A DNA stretch of 12,631 bases from Spirochaetaceae bacterium. GTDB lineage: Bacteria; Spirochaetota; Spirochaetia; Treponematales; Breznakiellaceae. Every line of letters begins with the position of its first letter. Positions within the stretch are counted from its first letter, which is position 1. The notes under the pieces were generated by a model that was given only the letters and a program-made list of their open reading frames with translations, was not told where the DNA came from and ran no database searches. Location: positions 1 to 12,631 of the forward strand of contig JAIRTD010000096.1 of the NCBI GenBank assembly GCA_031255115.1. The letters run 5' to 3'. Below are positions 12,547-12,631 of this stretch, piece by piece. Both the position numbers and the translations under genes were made by a program.

Positions 12547-12631
12547 AAGAATCCTCCGTATGTATATGGGTCGAGCATGAGCGTTGCTTGAGTTTTGGAG
12601 GATTTTTTTTACGATTTTTTAAAAAAAGGCC
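12547..12631. other. AT-rich edge upstream of the Rpn gene
   Basis: It holds GGAGG for the Rpn gene and a weak -10-like TATACA, but no convincing -35. At the edge, the minus strand reads GGCC followed by seven T, which could be the tail of a terminator lying outside the window. Confidence 0.35.

Overview
The window most resembles a termite-gut or free-living Treponema (Spirochaetes). The evidence is composition and gene content: a housekeeping core of coaD, rpmF, acpP and rnc, lipoproteins with relaxed spirochaete-type lipoboxes, a dense set of small toxin-antitoxin (TA) genes, and a YhgA/Rpn-type nuclease gene. None of the three tRNA genes encodes its CCA tail, which fits the CCA-adding enzyme gene found here. 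The genus is an inference; no 16S or marker search could be run.

Layout. (1) Bases 1-2012, all on the minus strand, form a TA island beside the 3' end of a tRNA-Arg gene. In transcription order it holds a RelE/HigB-type toxin fused in frame to its own HTH antitoxin, a hicB/DUF1902 antitoxin gene, a hicA toxin gene broken by a TAG at codon 4, a PIN-domain protein, and a small antitoxin-like partner. A perfect 76-bp direct repeat (124-199 and 910-985) has replaced the end of the last gene with the tail of hicA. (2) Bases 2198-4913 hold tRNA-Arg(CCG) and a three-gene envelope operon: lipoprotein, secreted HEAT-repeat protein, DUF362 lipoprotein. (3) Bases 5142-6981 hold coaD and then rpmF-acpP-rnc, linking CoA synthesis, the acyl carrier protein that uses CoA's phosphopantetheine arm, ribosomal protein L32 and RNase III. 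(4) Bases 6995-9117 hold cca (minus) and a thiamine pyrophosphokinase gene (plus), divergently transcribed. (5) Bases 9189-10441 hold a divergent pair: an SPFH-like membrane protein and a three-helix membrane protein. (6) Bases 10501-10868 hold three copies of a ~30-nt repeat resembling a solo insertion-sequence end, then a tRNA-Thr/tRNA-Tyr operon with a clear terminator. (7) Bases 10877-12546 hold a YbaN/DUF454 membrane protein, a promoter-plus-terminator unit with no ORF (small RNA candidate, ~100 nt), and a Rpn/YhgA-family nuclease with a heptad-repeat tail.

The points most worth a second look are: the single-chain toxin-antitoxin with a likely internal start for free antitoxin; the orphan RNA with a CCUCCUU anti-Shine-Dalgarno stretch; the recombination scar that built a chimeric antitoxin; a set of four genes whose -10 boxes lie only 6-8 nt before the start codon, suggesting leaderless mRNAs; and a tRNA promoter whose -35 box seems to come from an IS end.
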